64,000 nt of DNA from DATLFA01 sp039915945. Lineage in GTDB: Bacteria > Actinomycetota > Acidimicrobiia > Acidimicrobiales > WLNW01. Shown one piece after another: positions 25,252 to 33,773 of the stretch. The stretch is from the NCBI GenBank assembly GCA_039915945.1, contig JBDSMH010000064.1, positions 24,785 through 88,784 on the forward strand. The letters are read 5' to 3'. How positions within the stretch are numbered: position 1 is the first letter of the stretch; each line of letters begins with the position of its first letter. The position numbers and the translations under genes were made by a program. The notes below the pieces were generated by a model. That model made no database searches and was not told the DNA's origin. It worked only from the letters and a program-made list of their open reading frames with translations.

Positions 25252-25776
25252 ATGCCCATCTATGCCCTCGGCGATATCACGCCACAGATCGACCCCACCG
25301 CGTACGTGCATCCCGATGCGGTCGTCATCGGCAAGGTAATCATCGGAGCCGAGTCGACGATCTGGCCCGGCGCGGTATTGCGCGGTGACGGGGCCGGCAT
25401 CGTCATCGGCGCGCGCACCTCGATCCAAGACGGCGCCATCGTGCACAACACCGAGATACTGCCCACGGTGATCGGCGACGACTGCACAGTCGGACACATG
25501 GCGCACCTCGAAGGCTGCACGGTGCACAACGCCGTGTTGATCGGCACGGCGTCGATCATCCTGCACGAGGCGGTGGTCGAGACCGGCGCCTTGGTCGGAG
25601 CCAACGCGGTCGTCACCAATCGTTTGCGCGTGCCCGCGGGTGCGATGGCGCTCGGTGTCCCGGCCAAGATCCGTGAGGGTGCGGCCAGCATCGAGCAGAA
25701 CCTGCACGATGCCGCGCACTATGTGGGACGCGGCAAGCGGTACCGGCGCGAACAACGCCGCATAGATCGAGGCTGA
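25252..25776 (+). CDS. Gamma-carbonic anhydrase family protein (left-handed beta-helix)
   Basis: 174 aa. Hexapeptide repeats run through the protein (for example VHPDAVVIGKVIIGAESTIWPGAVLRGD). GHMAHLEGCTVH supplies histidines like the zinc ligands of Cam/CamH, and the N-terminal His-containing IVHNTEI region the third. The family includes active gamma-carbonic anhydrases and many proteins of unknown activity. It starts 9 nt after the flavin reductase stop and is followed by the luciferase-like gene after 1 nt, so the three form an operon. Confidence 0.85.
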   Translation: MPIYALGDITPQIDPTAYVHPDAVVIGKVIIGAESTIWPGAVLRGDGAGIVIGARTSIQDGAIVHNTEILPTVIGDDCTVGHMAHLEGCTVHNAVLIGTASIILHEAVVETGALVGANAVVTNRLRVPAGAMALGVPAKIREGAASIEQNLHDAAHYVGRGKRYRREQRRIDRG

Positions 25777-25777
25777 G

Positions 25778-26674
25778 ATGGCAATCGACGTGAGCATCGG
25801 CAAAGTCGGGGTGTGGACCGGCGCGCTCGATCGCGCCCCCTACGCCCAAGCGATCGAGATCGCCAACGAGATCGAATCGCTGGGTTACGGCGCGGTGTGG
25901 GTCCCCGAGGCGGTCGGCAAAGACCCGTTGGTGTCGTGCGCGCTGCTGCTTGCGGGCACGACCACGCTCGCCGCCGCCACCGGCATCGCCAACATCTACG
26001 CCCGCGATTCGATCTCGATGGCGCAAGGACACAAGACGGTGACCGAGGCGTTTCCCGGTCGCTTCGTGCTCGGGCTCGGTGTCAGCCATCGCCCGATGGT
26101 CGAAGGCATGCGCGGTCACACCTACGACAAACCGATTGCGACCATGCGCAGTTACCTCGAAGGCATGGACGCCGCGATGTACCTCGGTGCACCGCCGTCG
26201 ATGGCGCCGGTGCGAGTGATCGGCGCGCTGCGCGACCGCATGATGAGCCTGGCGGCCGAGCTCAGCGACGGCGCGCATCCCTACAACGTGCCGCCCGAAC
26301 ACACCGCGCACGCCCGGCAGGTGTTGGGCCCCGACAAGCTGCTCGCGCCCGAAGTCGCGGTGACCATCGAGCGCGACGCGACCAAAGCTCGCGAGCTGGG
26401 TCGCATGCATCTCTCGTACTACCTCAACCTGCCCAACTACACGAACAACCTCCGGGCGCTCGGCTTCACCGACGACGACTTCGCCGACGGTGGCAGCGAT
26501 CGCCTGATCGACGCGCTCGTCGCGTGGGGCGGCGTCGATCGTGTCGCCGCGATGGTCAAGGCGCACCACGACGCCGGCGCCGATCATGTGTGCATCCAGG
26601 TGTTGGTGCCGCGCGGTAGTACCGAGTCGCCGACGGTCGGCTGGCGTGAGCTGGCCCCGGCCCTGATCGGCTAG
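25778..26674 (+). CDS. LLM class F420-dependent oxidoreductase
   Basis: 298 aa, ATG immediately after the gamma-CA stop. GYGAVWVPEAVGKDPL, TGIANIYARDSISMAQGHKTVTEAFPGRFVLGLGVSHRPMVEG is the pattern of the mycobacterial-type MSMEG-like F420 family. The shortened C-terminus and EVAVTIERDATKARELG are also typical. Reaction unknown. It is the last gene of the flavin reductase/gamma-CA operon. Confidence 0.85.
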   Translation: MAIDVSIGKVGVWTGALDRAPYAQAIEIANEIESLGYGAVWVPEAVGKDPLVSCALLLAGTTTLAAATGIANIYARDSISMAQGHKTVTEAFPGRFVLGLGVSHRPMVEGMRGHTYDKPIATMRSYLEGMDAAMYLGAPPSMAPVRVIGALRDRMMSLAAELSDGAHPYNVPPEHTAHARQVLGPDKLLAPEVAVTIERDATKARELGRMHLSYYLNLPNYTNNLRALGFTDDDFADGGSDRLIDALVAWGGVDRVAAMVKAHHDAGADHVCIQVLVPRGSTESPTVGWRELAPALIG

Positions 26675-26679
26675 CGCGG

Positions 26680-27507
26680 TCAGCGCGCCTGCAGCACGAC
26701 CGTGCTCAGCGCCAGCAACTGGTCGTTGTTGCCGGCATCGACGAGTTGCACTTCGACCACTGCGTGGTGCGCGTCGATTCGCACGAGGCCGGCGGAGGTA
26801 CGGGCGGGCCCTACCTTGGTCTGGCTCAGATAGTTCACCGAGATGTCGACGCCTTCGAACCTGTGCCCGTGCGCCGCGACGAGCGCTTCGGCGGCGGCCT
26901 CGGCCGCGATGGCGATGACGCCCCCGTTTAGCGAGCCGAAGCTGTTGCGCGTGTAGTCGGTGCGGTCGATCTCGATGAGGCCCTGTGCCGGGTCGACGAC
27001 GCGGATCGCGAGTTGCTCGAATAGGGGTAGGCCAAAGCCCGATGTCGGCAGCGCCATCGATTGCTTGGGGCTCGTTAGGGGCGTAGCGCGGTCGGAGACT
27101 GCGCTCGCCGAGCCGGGAATGCGGGCGAAGGTCATCAGGCCGCGGCCGGCCGGGCGCATCGTCGCCACATCGTCGCTGCCGTGCCCGTCACCGACATCGA
27201 CCCGCACCACCACGACGTTGGCGCCGGCGCGCACGAGGTGCGCCGCGATCACGATCGGGCCTTCGGTGATTGGCGCGCCCGAGGTGAACGAGAGGTCCGA
27301 GGTAGCGATCCAGTCGGGACGCACCGACGACAGCGCCGTCGCCGCGCCCGCGAGGTCGATGATCGCGGCGAGCGCGCCGACGCGTGGTCGCCCCGACGCG
27401 TGCGCGATCTCGGGTACGAGCGGGCTCGAGCAGATGGTGAGCGCGGGGGAGACGCGCTCGGTGGTGACCGCGAAGTCGCGCAACACGTGACGCTCGGGCG
27501 GATACAT
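26680..27507 (-). CDS. Double hot-dog thioesterase-like protein (PaaI-type domains)
   Basis: 275 aa. Two hot-dog units are visible: an N-terminal one around GRPRVGALAAIIDLAGA and a C-terminal one around NSFGSLNGGVIAIAAEAAAEAL, which has the Asn-x-x-Gly-Gly arrangement of PaaI thioesterases. Likely hydrolyses acyl-CoA esters in the cytosol, or is an inactive relative. Its start lies 2 nt after the stop of the upstream gene, so they share a transcript. Confidence 0.75.
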   Translation of the reverse strand: MYPPERHVLRDFAVTTERVSPALTICSSPLVPEIAHASGRPRVGALAAIIDLAGAATALSSVRPDWIATSDLSFTSGAPITEGPIVIAAHLVRAGANVVVVRVDVGDGHGSDDVATMRPAGRGLMTFARIPGSASAVSDRATPLTSPKQSMALPTSGFGLPLFEQLAIRVVDPAQGLIEIDRTDYTRNSFGSLNGGVIAIAAEAAAEALVAAHGHRFEGVDISVNYLSQTKVGPARTSAGLVRIDAHHAVVEVQLVDAGNNDQLLALSTVVLQAR

Positions 27508-27509
27508 CG

Positions 27510-28127
27510 CTACGGCCGCGTGGTGGTAGATGCGCGCGCCGACTCGGGGAGTTCTTTGTCAACCTGTTCGAGCAACTTCGCCAATCGTGGGTCGCGGATG
27601 AAGCCGGAGGAGTCGACTTCGATCGAGGGCGGGTCGGCGAGGTTCACACGGCATCTGTCGCGGAGGTCCTTGCGCGACTCCGCCACGCCCGTGGGTGTGC
27701 CCGTGAGCAATGCCTTCCATCGAGCCCCGTCGTTGTTGCGAACGATGCGATCGACATCCCAATTGGCTTTGACCGCGATGTCGTTCACCTCTTTGTAGAA
27801 GCGAGCGGCCGCGGTGAGATCGCCGCGCAGGTCGCCGTCGGTGAACGTGGCGGCCTCGGTGTAGAACCCTTGCATCGCCAACGCAATGCCCGCTTGGTCT
27901 TTCGGCAACGTGTTGAGCAGACGTTGCGCGAGACCACAGAGACGATTGTCGATGGGGATCGTCGTCGCCGTCTCGGTCGGCCTCGTCGTCGTCTGCGTTT
28001 CGGAATCGGGCCCCGACGCCGTCCCGCCGGGTCGCTGATCGATGATCACGTACAACGACACGATCGTGAAGAACGTCGAGATGGCGATGACCGTGCCCCG
28101 AAGGCGAATGAAGTCGAATCGTGACAC
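27510..28127 (-). CDS. Membrane-anchored secreted protein, unknown function
   Basis: 205 aa. One N-terminal helix (GTVIAISTFFTIVSLYVII, about residues 11-29) is followed by a Thr/Pro-rich linker and a mostly helical domain with two Cys (RLCGLAQRL and LRDRCRVNL) that may form a disulfide. No family recognised. It lies directly upstream of the hot-dog protein in the same operon. Confidence 0.6.
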   Translation of the reverse strand: MSRFDFIRLRGTVIAISTFFTIVSLYVIIDQRPGGTASGPDSETQTTTRPTETATTIPIDNRLCGLAQRLLNTLPKDQAGIALAMQGFYTEAATFTDGDLRGDLTAAARFYKEVNDIAVKANWDVDRIVRNNDGARWKALLTGTPTGVAESRKDLRDRCRVNLADPPSIEVDSSGFIRDPRLAKLLEQVDKELPESARASTTTRP

Positions 28128-28175
28128 CGCTTGCAGGCTACCGGCGGACCAAGTCCCCCCTCGGGCAGGCCGGGG

Positions 28176-29291
28176 CTACTCGTCGAACTCGGGGATGACG
28201 TACTTGCCCAGCAACTCGATGGACTGCATGACCTCGGCGTGGGGGATTTTGTAGGGGTTGAGCAGGCAGAAGAGCAATTCGCACCCAACTGCTTCGTAGC
28301 GCTTGCAGATCTCGATACAGCGATCCGGATCGCCCACGACACCGGCCCCGGAGTCATAGAGGTAGTCCATGGTCAACTGGCCCATCTGACCCGAATCGCG
28401 TCGCTGCTTGGCATCGGCCGCGTAGGTGTAGTTGCCGAGATCGCCGCCCTTGCCTTCGCGCTCTTCCATCCAATCGGCCAACGACGCGATCTCGCGACCC
28501 GCGGCACCGGGGTACCAGACGAACGATTCTTCGGCGACCGCCTTGGCCTTTTCGTTGGTGTCGTTGCAATGGACCATGGTGAACGTCGCGGCGGTCGAGT
28601 TGCGGAACTTGCCCACGGGCTGATCGCAATCGGCTTGTCCCTTGCGGTAGTTCTCGAGTCGTTCGGCGAGTTGTTCGGGCGGGTTGCCCACCGTGAACGA
28701 CAAGAGCCCGATGCCGCGCTTGCCGATCTCGTAGTGGCCTTCGACCGACGACGTGGCGCCCCAGATCGGTGGGTGGGGGTCTTGTCGCGGCTTGGGATGC
28801 ACACGGCGCTTTGGCATCGACCAGTACTTGCCTTCGAACTCGTACTCGTCGTTGGTCCAACAGCCGACGATGTGGTGCAGCGCCTCGTCCCACATCTCGC
28901 GGGTCTCGCGTGGGTTGACGCCGAACCCTTCGAGCTCGGCGCGTGTCGATGACCGACCGGTGCCGAACTCGACGCGGCCATTGCTCACCAGATCGAGCAC
29001 CGCGACACTCTCGGCGGTGCGCACCGGATGGTTGTACGGCTTGGGAAGCAGCCGCACCCCGTAGCCGATGCGAATGTTCTTGGTCAGCGCGGCGATGTGT
29101 CCGTAGAGCACCTCGGGGTTGGAGCAGTGCGAGTACTCGTCGAGGAAGTGATGCTCGACCGTCCAAAAGCTGTGGAACCCGAGCTTGTCGCCGAGCTGCA
29201 CTTGCTCGATGGTCTCTTGGTACGCCCGGAACTCGGACTCTCGGTCCCACGGGCGGGCCACCGGGATTTCGTAGAACATGGCGAACTTCAC
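28176..29291 (-). CDS. LLM class flavin-dependent oxidoreductase
   Basis: 371 aa, bacterial-luciferase-like. It begins MKFAMFYEIPVARPW and has FWTVEHHFLDEYSHCSNPEV, LLPKPYNHPVRTAESVAVLDLVSNGRVEFGTGRSS and PPIWGATSS. This N-terminal pattern is shared by the enzyme encoded at 53294, so the two are paralogues. These FMN- or F420-using monooxygenase/reductase proteins often act in degradation of organic compounds. Monocistronic. Confidence 0.85.
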   Translation of the reverse strand: MKFAMFYEIPVARPWDRESEFRAYQETIEQVQLGDKLGFHSFWTVEHHFLDEYSHCSNPEVLYGHIAALTKNIRIGYGVRLLPKPYNHPVRTAESVAVLDLVSNGRVEFGTGRSSTRAELEGFGVNPRETREMWDEALHHIVGCWTNDEYEFEGKYWSMPKRRVHPKPRQDPHPPIWGATSSVEGHYEIGKRGIGLLSFTVGNPPEQLAERLENYRKGQADCDQPVGKFRNSTAATFTMVHCNDTNEKAKAVAEESFVWYPGAAGREIASLADWMEEREGKGGDLGNYTYAADAKQRRDSGQMGQLTMDYLYDSGAGVVGDPDRCIEICKRYEAVGCELLFCLLNPYKIPHAEVMQSIELLGKYVIPEFDE

Positions 29292-29446
29292 GAGCGCACC
29301 TCGTCATTCTCGGGCTGGTCCCTCGTCAAACTAAACCATCGACTCCCGCAGGGGCTCTTGGCGCAAGACGAAGGCCAACGCGAGTCCGACCCCCCTGACA
29401 CCCCGCCACGCTACTCTGCATCCCTGAACGACTGGACGGGGGAACG

Positions 29447-30379
29447 ATGCCACTCGACGCGCAGGCCAAGATGATGATCGACGGGATGAAGGCGATGGGC
29501 TTCGAGCTCCACACGCCGGGGATCACGCCCGAAGACATGCGCCGACAGATGGAAGAGCGCAAGGTTCCGCCGGTCGACGTACCTGAGATGGCCAAGGTCG
29601 AAGACCGCAAGATCACGGCGTCCGACGGCGGCCAGATCCCCATTCGCATCTACTGGCCGACCGACGCACCAGGGCCGCACCCGGTCGTCGTGTTCTTCCA
29701 CGGTGGTGGCTGGGTGATCGGCAGCATCGAAAGCCACGACGCGACGTGCAAGTCACTCGCAGCGGCCTCCGGCATGGTGTTCGTATCGGTCGACTATCGC
29801 CTCGCACCCGAGTACAAGTTCCCGACGCCCCCCGAAGACTGCTTCGCCGCGACGAAGTGGGTGGTCGAGAATGCCGCCGAGATCGGCGTCGACACGTCGC
29901 GTCTCGCAGTTGCGGGGGACAGTGCCGGCGGCAATCTCGCGGCTGCGGTGGCGTTGATGGCGCGCGAGCGGGGTGGCCCCGCGATCAAGTTTCAGTTGCT
30001 CATCTACCCGGTCACCGATTTCGATCTGACGTCGCGATCGATGATCGACAACGGCGACGGCTATTTCCTCACGCGCGACGCGATGGAGTGGTTCGGTGGT
30101 CACTACCTGGCCAGCGAAGACGACCGCTCCCATCATTTCGCGGCGCCCATACGAGCCGACGTAGCGGGCCTGCCCCCGGCCCTCGTCATCACCGCCGAAT
30201 ACGACCCACTGCGCGACGAAGGCAACGAATATGCCCGCCGGCTGCAGCGTGCCGGCGTGCCGACGACCTCGACGTGTTACGCCGGGATGATCCACGGCTT
30301 CTTCAGCATGACGTCGATTCTCGACAAGGCGAAGGACGCGCAGGCGCAAGCGGTGCGCGCGCTGGTCGCCGCCCTCTGA
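29447..30379 (+). CDS. Alpha/beta hydrolase, HSL-type esterase
   Basis: 310 aa with GGGGGA upstream of the ATG. The oxyanion motif FFHGGGWVIGS, nucleophile GDSAGGN (Ser about residue 153), Asp in AEYDPLRDEG and His in GMIHGFF complete the hormone-sensitive-lipase-type triad. Cytosolic carboxylesterase for short or medium acyl esters; the natural substrate is unknown. Confidence 0.9.
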   Translation: MPLDAQAKMMIDGMKAMGFELHTPGITPEDMRRQMEERKVPPVDVPEMAKVEDRKITASDGGQIPIRIYWPTDAPGPHPVVVFFHGGGWVIGSIESHDATCKSLAAASGMVFVSVDYRLAPEYKFPTPPEDCFAATKWVVENAAEIGVDTSRLAVAGDSAGGNLAAAVALMARERGGPAIKFQLLIYPVTDFDLTSRSMIDNGDGYFLTRDAMEWFGGHYLASEDDRSHHFAAPIRADVAGLPPALVITAEYDPLRDEGNEYARRLQRAGVPTTSTCYAGMIHGFFSMTSILDKAKDAQAQAVRALVAAL

Positions 30380-30419
30380 GCGCGGCGCGGATACCTATCC
30401 CAGTCCCCATTTACGCTTT

Positions 30420-30515
30420 TTGGCCACGGTTACCGAAGTTGGCCACTGTTGACGAAACCGCGTCGGCGACAGGCACGTTTCGGTGACGCTGGCCAACTTC
30501 GTCGACAGTGGCCAA
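30420..30515. repeat. Four-copy nested inverted repeat
   Basis: Two direct copies (30420-30438, 30439-30458) and two inverted copies (30477-30496, 30497-30515) of a 19-20-bp unit, consensus TTGGCCAC-N-GTYRMCGAAR. Copy 1 pairs with copy 4 and copy 2 with copy 3, giving a stem of about 39 bp with mismatches and an 18-nt loop. It lies between convergent genes. Confidence 0.7.
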
Positions 30516-30571
30516 GTTGTAGAGGGAGAGCTTCCAACACTCGCCGTGACGGTCGTGGGTGGTGCGGAAAA

Positions 30572-30587
30572 CGTCCCCGCGGGGACG
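30572..30587. terminator. Perfect 16-bp palindrome at amidohydrolase 3' end
   Basis: CGTCCCCGCGGGGACG is fully self-complementary and ends 4 bp from the amidohydrolase stop codon. It can form a CGTCCC/GGGACG stem. No U-tract follows on either strand. Confidence 0.4.
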
Positions 30588-30591
30588 CGAA

Positions 30592-32292
30592 TCAGCGCGT
30601 GCGCAGCAACTGACCGGGCGAGGTGCCCGTCTCTTTGTCGTCGTCGATCGTGACGGTGCCGTTGACGAGTACGTAGCGGTAGCCCGAAGGCCGTGACACG
30701 CGCCGCCACTCGCCGCCGGGCAGATCGTGCACGACCTCGACCGGGTTGAGGCGCAGGTTCTCGTAGTCGTAGATGACGATGTCGGCGGCCTTGCCCACCT
30801 CGAGCGTGCCACGGTCGGGGAAGCCTGCGCAGTGCGCCGGCAGACCACTGAGGCGCCAGTGCGCCGATTCGAGATCGAGGATGTCGTGCTTGCGCACCGC
30901 GTCGATGATGAGCTCGGTCGGGTAGGTACCGGCGGTCAGGAACTTGGTGTGCGCGCCACCATCGCTGACCCCCGGGAGGGTGTATTTGTCGTCGAGCAGG
31001 TCCTTCAACATCTTGGAGCTCGTGTAGGTGGGCTCGGTGTAGAACACGGTGCGCAGCCGATCGGCGATGGCGATGTCGAGCATGCAATCGACCGGATGCT
31101 TGCCGGTGGCATCGGCGATGTCTTGCAGCGTGTGGTCTTTCCACACCGAGGTTTCACTCGACTTCGGCGAGAGCACGACCATGTCCTTGATGGGACCCGT
31201 CGCGGCGAAGACACGGGCGTCGCGCAACGCCGCACGCCGTGATTGGTCGCCCATCTTGTCGAGCTTTTCTTCGAGCGTGCCGAGGGTGACGTCGCGCCAC
31301 GCGTCGGCCTCGTCGAACAGGTTCCAATCTTCGAACGTGAACGTGAGCCCGCTGCGCGTCGTCAGCGCTTGCCCATACACCTGCAACCCTTGCTTGCGGC
31401 AATCCTCGAGCCACTTGAGCGTGTTGAGATGACGCTCGGGCTCGCGTTCGTCGGGTACGACGACGTTGTAGAGGATGGGGCGTCCGGATACGCGAGCGAG
31501 TGTCTCGTAGCAGCGACGCGACTCGTCGGGGATGGCGGGGTCGCCGGCCATTGTCATCTGGATGAATCCACTACGCCGCTCGGCGAGCACCTCGGCGAAT
31601 TCGATACAGGTCTCGGTGTGCATGACGTCGGTCGCCATAGGGGTGCCGTCGAAGTCGCGTTGCACGTTGGCCCCTGATTCGGGCTTGAGGCGCTGCACCG
31701 ACCATCCACCCGCGCCGGCGTCCATCGCTTCGTGCAACAAGCGGCGCATCTCGCGGTGCTCGTCGTCGGTCGGCATCTCGCCCGCCTTGGCCCGCTCGAA
31801 TCCCATCGCTTCGATCATGACGGGGTTCATCGGGAGGAACGGCTTGATGTTGACCGCCTTCGCGGTGCGTTCGACGCTGTCGAGATATTCGGGGAACGTG
31901 ACCCAGTCCCACGGCATGCCCGCCTTCATCGACGCCAACGGAATGGCTTCGGTGCGCACCATCGTGAGCATCGCCCGCTCGCGGAAGTCGGGCTGCACCG
32001 GTGCAAACCCGAAGCCACAGTTGCCGATCACGACCGAGGTGACGCCGTGCCATCCGGACAGCGTGCAGTATGGATCCCAGAACAGCTGTGCGTCGTAGTG
32101 CGTGTGCAGATCGATGTAGCCCGGCGCCACGATCATGCCGGTGGCGTCGAGCACTTCGTCGGCTTCGTGATCGGGGATGCGACCGATCTCGGCGACGATG
32201 CCGTCTTTGATACCGACGTCGGCGCGGCGGCGCCCTCGGCCGGTGCCGTCGACGACAATGCCGCCTTTGATGACGGTGTCGAACTGAGCCAT
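30592..32292 (-). CDS. Amidohydrolase, N-acyl-D-amino-acid deacylase family
   Basis: 566 aa. APGYIDLHTHYDAQLFWDP contains the HxH metal pair. GVTSVVIGNCGFGFAPV carries the NCG segment conserved in D-aminoacylases, and the C-terminal SDGGAHTKF provides the catalytic Asp. The final beta domain (LRLNPVEVVHDLPGGEWRRV) closes the fold. The substrate could be an N-acyl-D-amino acid or another cyclic or linear amide. It is a distant paralogue of the enzymes at 45704 and 47432. Divergent from the alpha/beta hydrolase at 32375; CAGGGGG lies before its ATG. Confidence 0.85.
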   Translation of the reverse strand: MAQFDTVIKGGIVVDGTGRGRRRADVGIKDGIVAEIGRIPDHEADEVLDATGMIVAPGYIDLHTHYDAQLFWDPYCTLSGWHGVTSVVIGNCGFGFAPVQPDFRERAMLTMVRTEAIPLASMKAGMPWDWVTFPEYLDSVERTAKAVNIKPFLPMNPVMIEAMGFERAKAGEMPTDDEHREMRRLLHEAMDAGAGGWSVQRLKPESGANVQRDFDGTPMATDVMHTETCIEFAEVLAERRSGFIQMTMAGDPAIPDESRRCYETLARVSGRPILYNVVVPDEREPERHLNTLKWLEDCRKQGLQVYGQALTTRSGLTFTFEDWNLFDEADAWRDVTLGTLEEKLDKMGDQSRRAALRDARVFAATGPIKDMVVLSPKSSETSVWKDHTLQDIADATGKHPVDCMLDIAIADRLRTVFYTEPTYTSSKMLKDLLDDKYTLPGVSDGGAHTKFLTAGTYPTELIIDAVRKHDILDLESAHWRLSGLPAHCAGFPDRGTLEVGKAADIVIYDYENLRLNPVEVVHDLPGGEWRRVSRPSGYRYVLVNGTVTIDDDKETGTSPGQLLRTR

Positions 32293-32374
32293 GACGTACC
32301 CCCTGTAGACCGATCACTCGGACCTGCCCCGATGGTACTAGAGAGTTAACCTCCCAAGGGCAGAGGGGGATGCG

Positions 32375-33049
32375 ATGGCGGCGGTCGTACTGGTACACGG
32401 GGCCAACCACGGGCCGTGGTGTTGGGTGAAGGTTGCTGCACCGCTGCGAGAACTCGGCCTGCGGGTCGAGACGCCCGATCTCTACGCCCAAGCGAACGCG
32501 TCCGATCCCGGTGTCGTGCAAGCGGCCATCGACGCGTCCGCGGCTGACAGTCCGGTCATCGTCGTCGGTCATTCATTCGGCGGCTACCCGATCACACAGA
32601 TCGATCCGTCGACAGTGGCGCACTTGGTGTATCTCGCGGCGATCTTCCCCACCGATCGCGAGGACGAGTCACTCGGCAATCCGGTCGTCGCCGACTTCTT
32701 CGACAAGATGGATGTCACCGACGGCATCATGACGGCCAAGCGCGAACGCTTGCGCGACGTTTGGTACGGCGATTGCAGCGATGACGACGTCGAGTTCTGC
32801 GCAGCTCGATTGCGGCCCCACCCGATGGGCTCCAATCCGATGATCGTGGCGCGCGCGGCGTGGCGCCACGCGCCGAGCACCTACGTCATCTGTGAGCAAG
32901 ACGGGTCGATCAGACAGGACTACATGCGCGCCGCCGCGAAGCTGACGGATCACCACGTGAGTTGGCCGACGAGTCACTCGCCGTTTCTGTCGCGGCCCGA
33001 GCTCGTCGTGAATCTGGTGCACGACATCGCCAAAGGCCTCGACGCCTGA
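32375..33049 (+). CDS. Alpha/beta hydrolase, small esterase-like (methylesterase/HNL type)
   Basis: 224 aa, AGAGGGGG before the ATG. VVLVHGANHGPWCW is the oxyanion loop, VVGHSFGG the nucleophile elbow, and SHSPFLSRP the catalytic His, as in plant-type methylesterases and hydroxynitrile lyases and their bacterial relatives (EstC/salicylate esterase-like). The substrate is unknown. Convergent with clpP, 15 nt between stops. Confidence 0.82.
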   Translation: MAAVVLVHGANHGPWCWVKVAAPLRELGLRVETPDLYAQANASDPGVVQAAIDASAADSPVIVVGHSFGGYPITQIDPSTVAHLVYLAAIFPTDREDESLGNPVVADFFDKMDVTDGIMTAKRERLRDVWYGDCSDDDVEFCAARLRPHPMGSNPMIVARAAWRHAPSTYVICEQDGSIRQDYMRAAAKLTDHHVSWPTSHSPFLSRPELVVNLVHDIAKGLDA

Positions 33050-33064
33050 GTGCTCGCCGTCGAC

Positions 33065-33682
33065 CTACGCCGCGGCCACTGCGGCGATCTTCGGGTCGGG
33101 GAGGTGGCGCCGCGTGATGATGGAATCGATGAGGCCGTATTCGACGGCGCGTTCGCCCCGCAGGATGAAGTCGCGATCCATGTCGGTCGCGATTCTCTCG
33201 GCCGTCTGACCGGTTGCTTCGGTGAGTATGTCGACCATGCGCCGGCGCATCTCGACCATCTCGGCCACCGCGATCTCGAGATCGACGCTTTGGCCCTGCG
33301 CGCCGCCGTGCGGCTGGTGCACGAGCACACGCGCGTTGGGTAGCGCGTAGCGCTTTCCCTTCGCCCCGGCGGCGAGCAGCACCGCCGCAGCGGACGCCGC
33401 TTGGCCCACACAGATCGTCGACACATCGGGCGCGATGTACTGCATCGTGTCGTGGATGGCGAAGAGCCCGGTCATGTCGCCGCCGGGAGAGTTGATGTAC
33501 ATCGCCACGTCGTGTTCGGCGGACTCTGACTCCAGATGCAGCAGTTGGGCGATGACGACGTTGGCCACGTGATCGTCGATGGCCGTCCCGAGAAAGACAA
33601 TCCGGTTGGCCAGCAGGCGCGAGTAGATGTCGTAGGCGCGCTCGCCCCGGTTGGTGGACTCGATGACGGTGGGAATGAGCAC
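33065..33682 (-). CDS. clpP: ATP-dependent Clp protease proteolytic subunit (clpP paralogue)
   Basis: 205 aa. The GTG start at 33682 is fixed by CGGAGG 5-6 nt upstream; an in-frame upstream extension would run through the operator palindrome. The N-terminus LIPTVIES..GERAYDIYSRLL is standard. The catalytic triad is intact: Ser in GQAASAAAV, His in VLVHQPHGG and Asp in DMDRDFIL. ClpP forms a tetradecameric peptidase fed by ClpX or ClpC. No clpX is adjacent, so this is probably an extra ClpP beside a clpP1P2-clpX locus elsewhere (inference). A 28-bp palindrome directly upstream suggests ArsR-type control. Confidence 0.92.
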   Translation of the reverse strand: MLIPTVIESTNRGERAYDIYSRLLANRIVFLGTAIDDHVANVVIAQLLHLESESAEHDVAMYINSPGGDMTGLFAIHDTMQYIAPDVSTICVGQAASAAAVLLAAGAKGKRYALPNARVLVHQPHGGAQGQSVDLEIAVAEMVEMRRRMVDILTEATGQTAERIATDMDRDFILRGERAVEYGLIDSIITRRHLPDPKIAAVAAA

Positions 33683-33690
33683 GGGAGCCT

Positions 33691-33722
33691 CCGTATGTGC
33701 AACTAGTAAGTTGCACATACGG
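33691..33722. promoter_or_regulatory. Operator palindrome O1, upstream of clpP
   Basis: Perfect 14-bp arms around a 4-bp centre; inner half-sites are ATGTGCAACT (33695-33704) and AGTTGCACAT (33709-33718), spacer AGTA. It abuts the clpP Shine-Dalgarno. The same half-site recurs in O2. The nearby ArsR-family gene makes that protein the likely binder (inference). Confidence 0.7.
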
Positions 33723-33739
33723 TACCGAGCAATCTCCTG

Positions 33740-33763
33740 ATGTGCAACCGTCGGGTTGCGCTA
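33740..33763. promoter_or_regulatory. Operator palindrome O2, upstream of the SRPBCC-ArsR operon
   Basis: ATGTGCAACC (33740-33749), 4-bp spacer GTCG, GGTTGCGCTA (33754-33763). Same half-site and spacer length as O1, centre-to-centre 45 bp. It runs into the candidate -10 of the SRPBCC gene, a position suited to repression. Confidence 0.65.
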
Positions 33764-33767
33764 CGCT
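33762..33767 (+). promoter_or_regulatory. Candidate -10 hexamer for leaderless SRPBCC-arsR transcript
   Basis: TACGCT ends 6 nt before ATG 33774, so the transcript would begin at the start codon. No Shine-Dalgarno. It overlaps the edge of operator O2. Confidence 0.4.
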
Positions 33768-33773
33768 GGGGCC

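Larger units (their letters stand above)
30380..30591. other. Intergenic region between convergent esterase and amidohydrolase genes
   Basis: 212 bp with the four-copy nested inverted repeat (30420-30515) and the 16-bp palindrome (30572-30587). I see no coding signal. Confidence 0.5.

Noticed and set aside
30420..30515. Transposon terminal repeats
   Set aside because: The repeats enclose only 18 bp, with no transposase frame or target duplication.
33683..33718. Upstream extension of clpP to an in-frame ATG
   Set aside because: It would place coding through the perfect palindrome, while GGAGG sits correctly before GTG 33682 and homologues start at that point.
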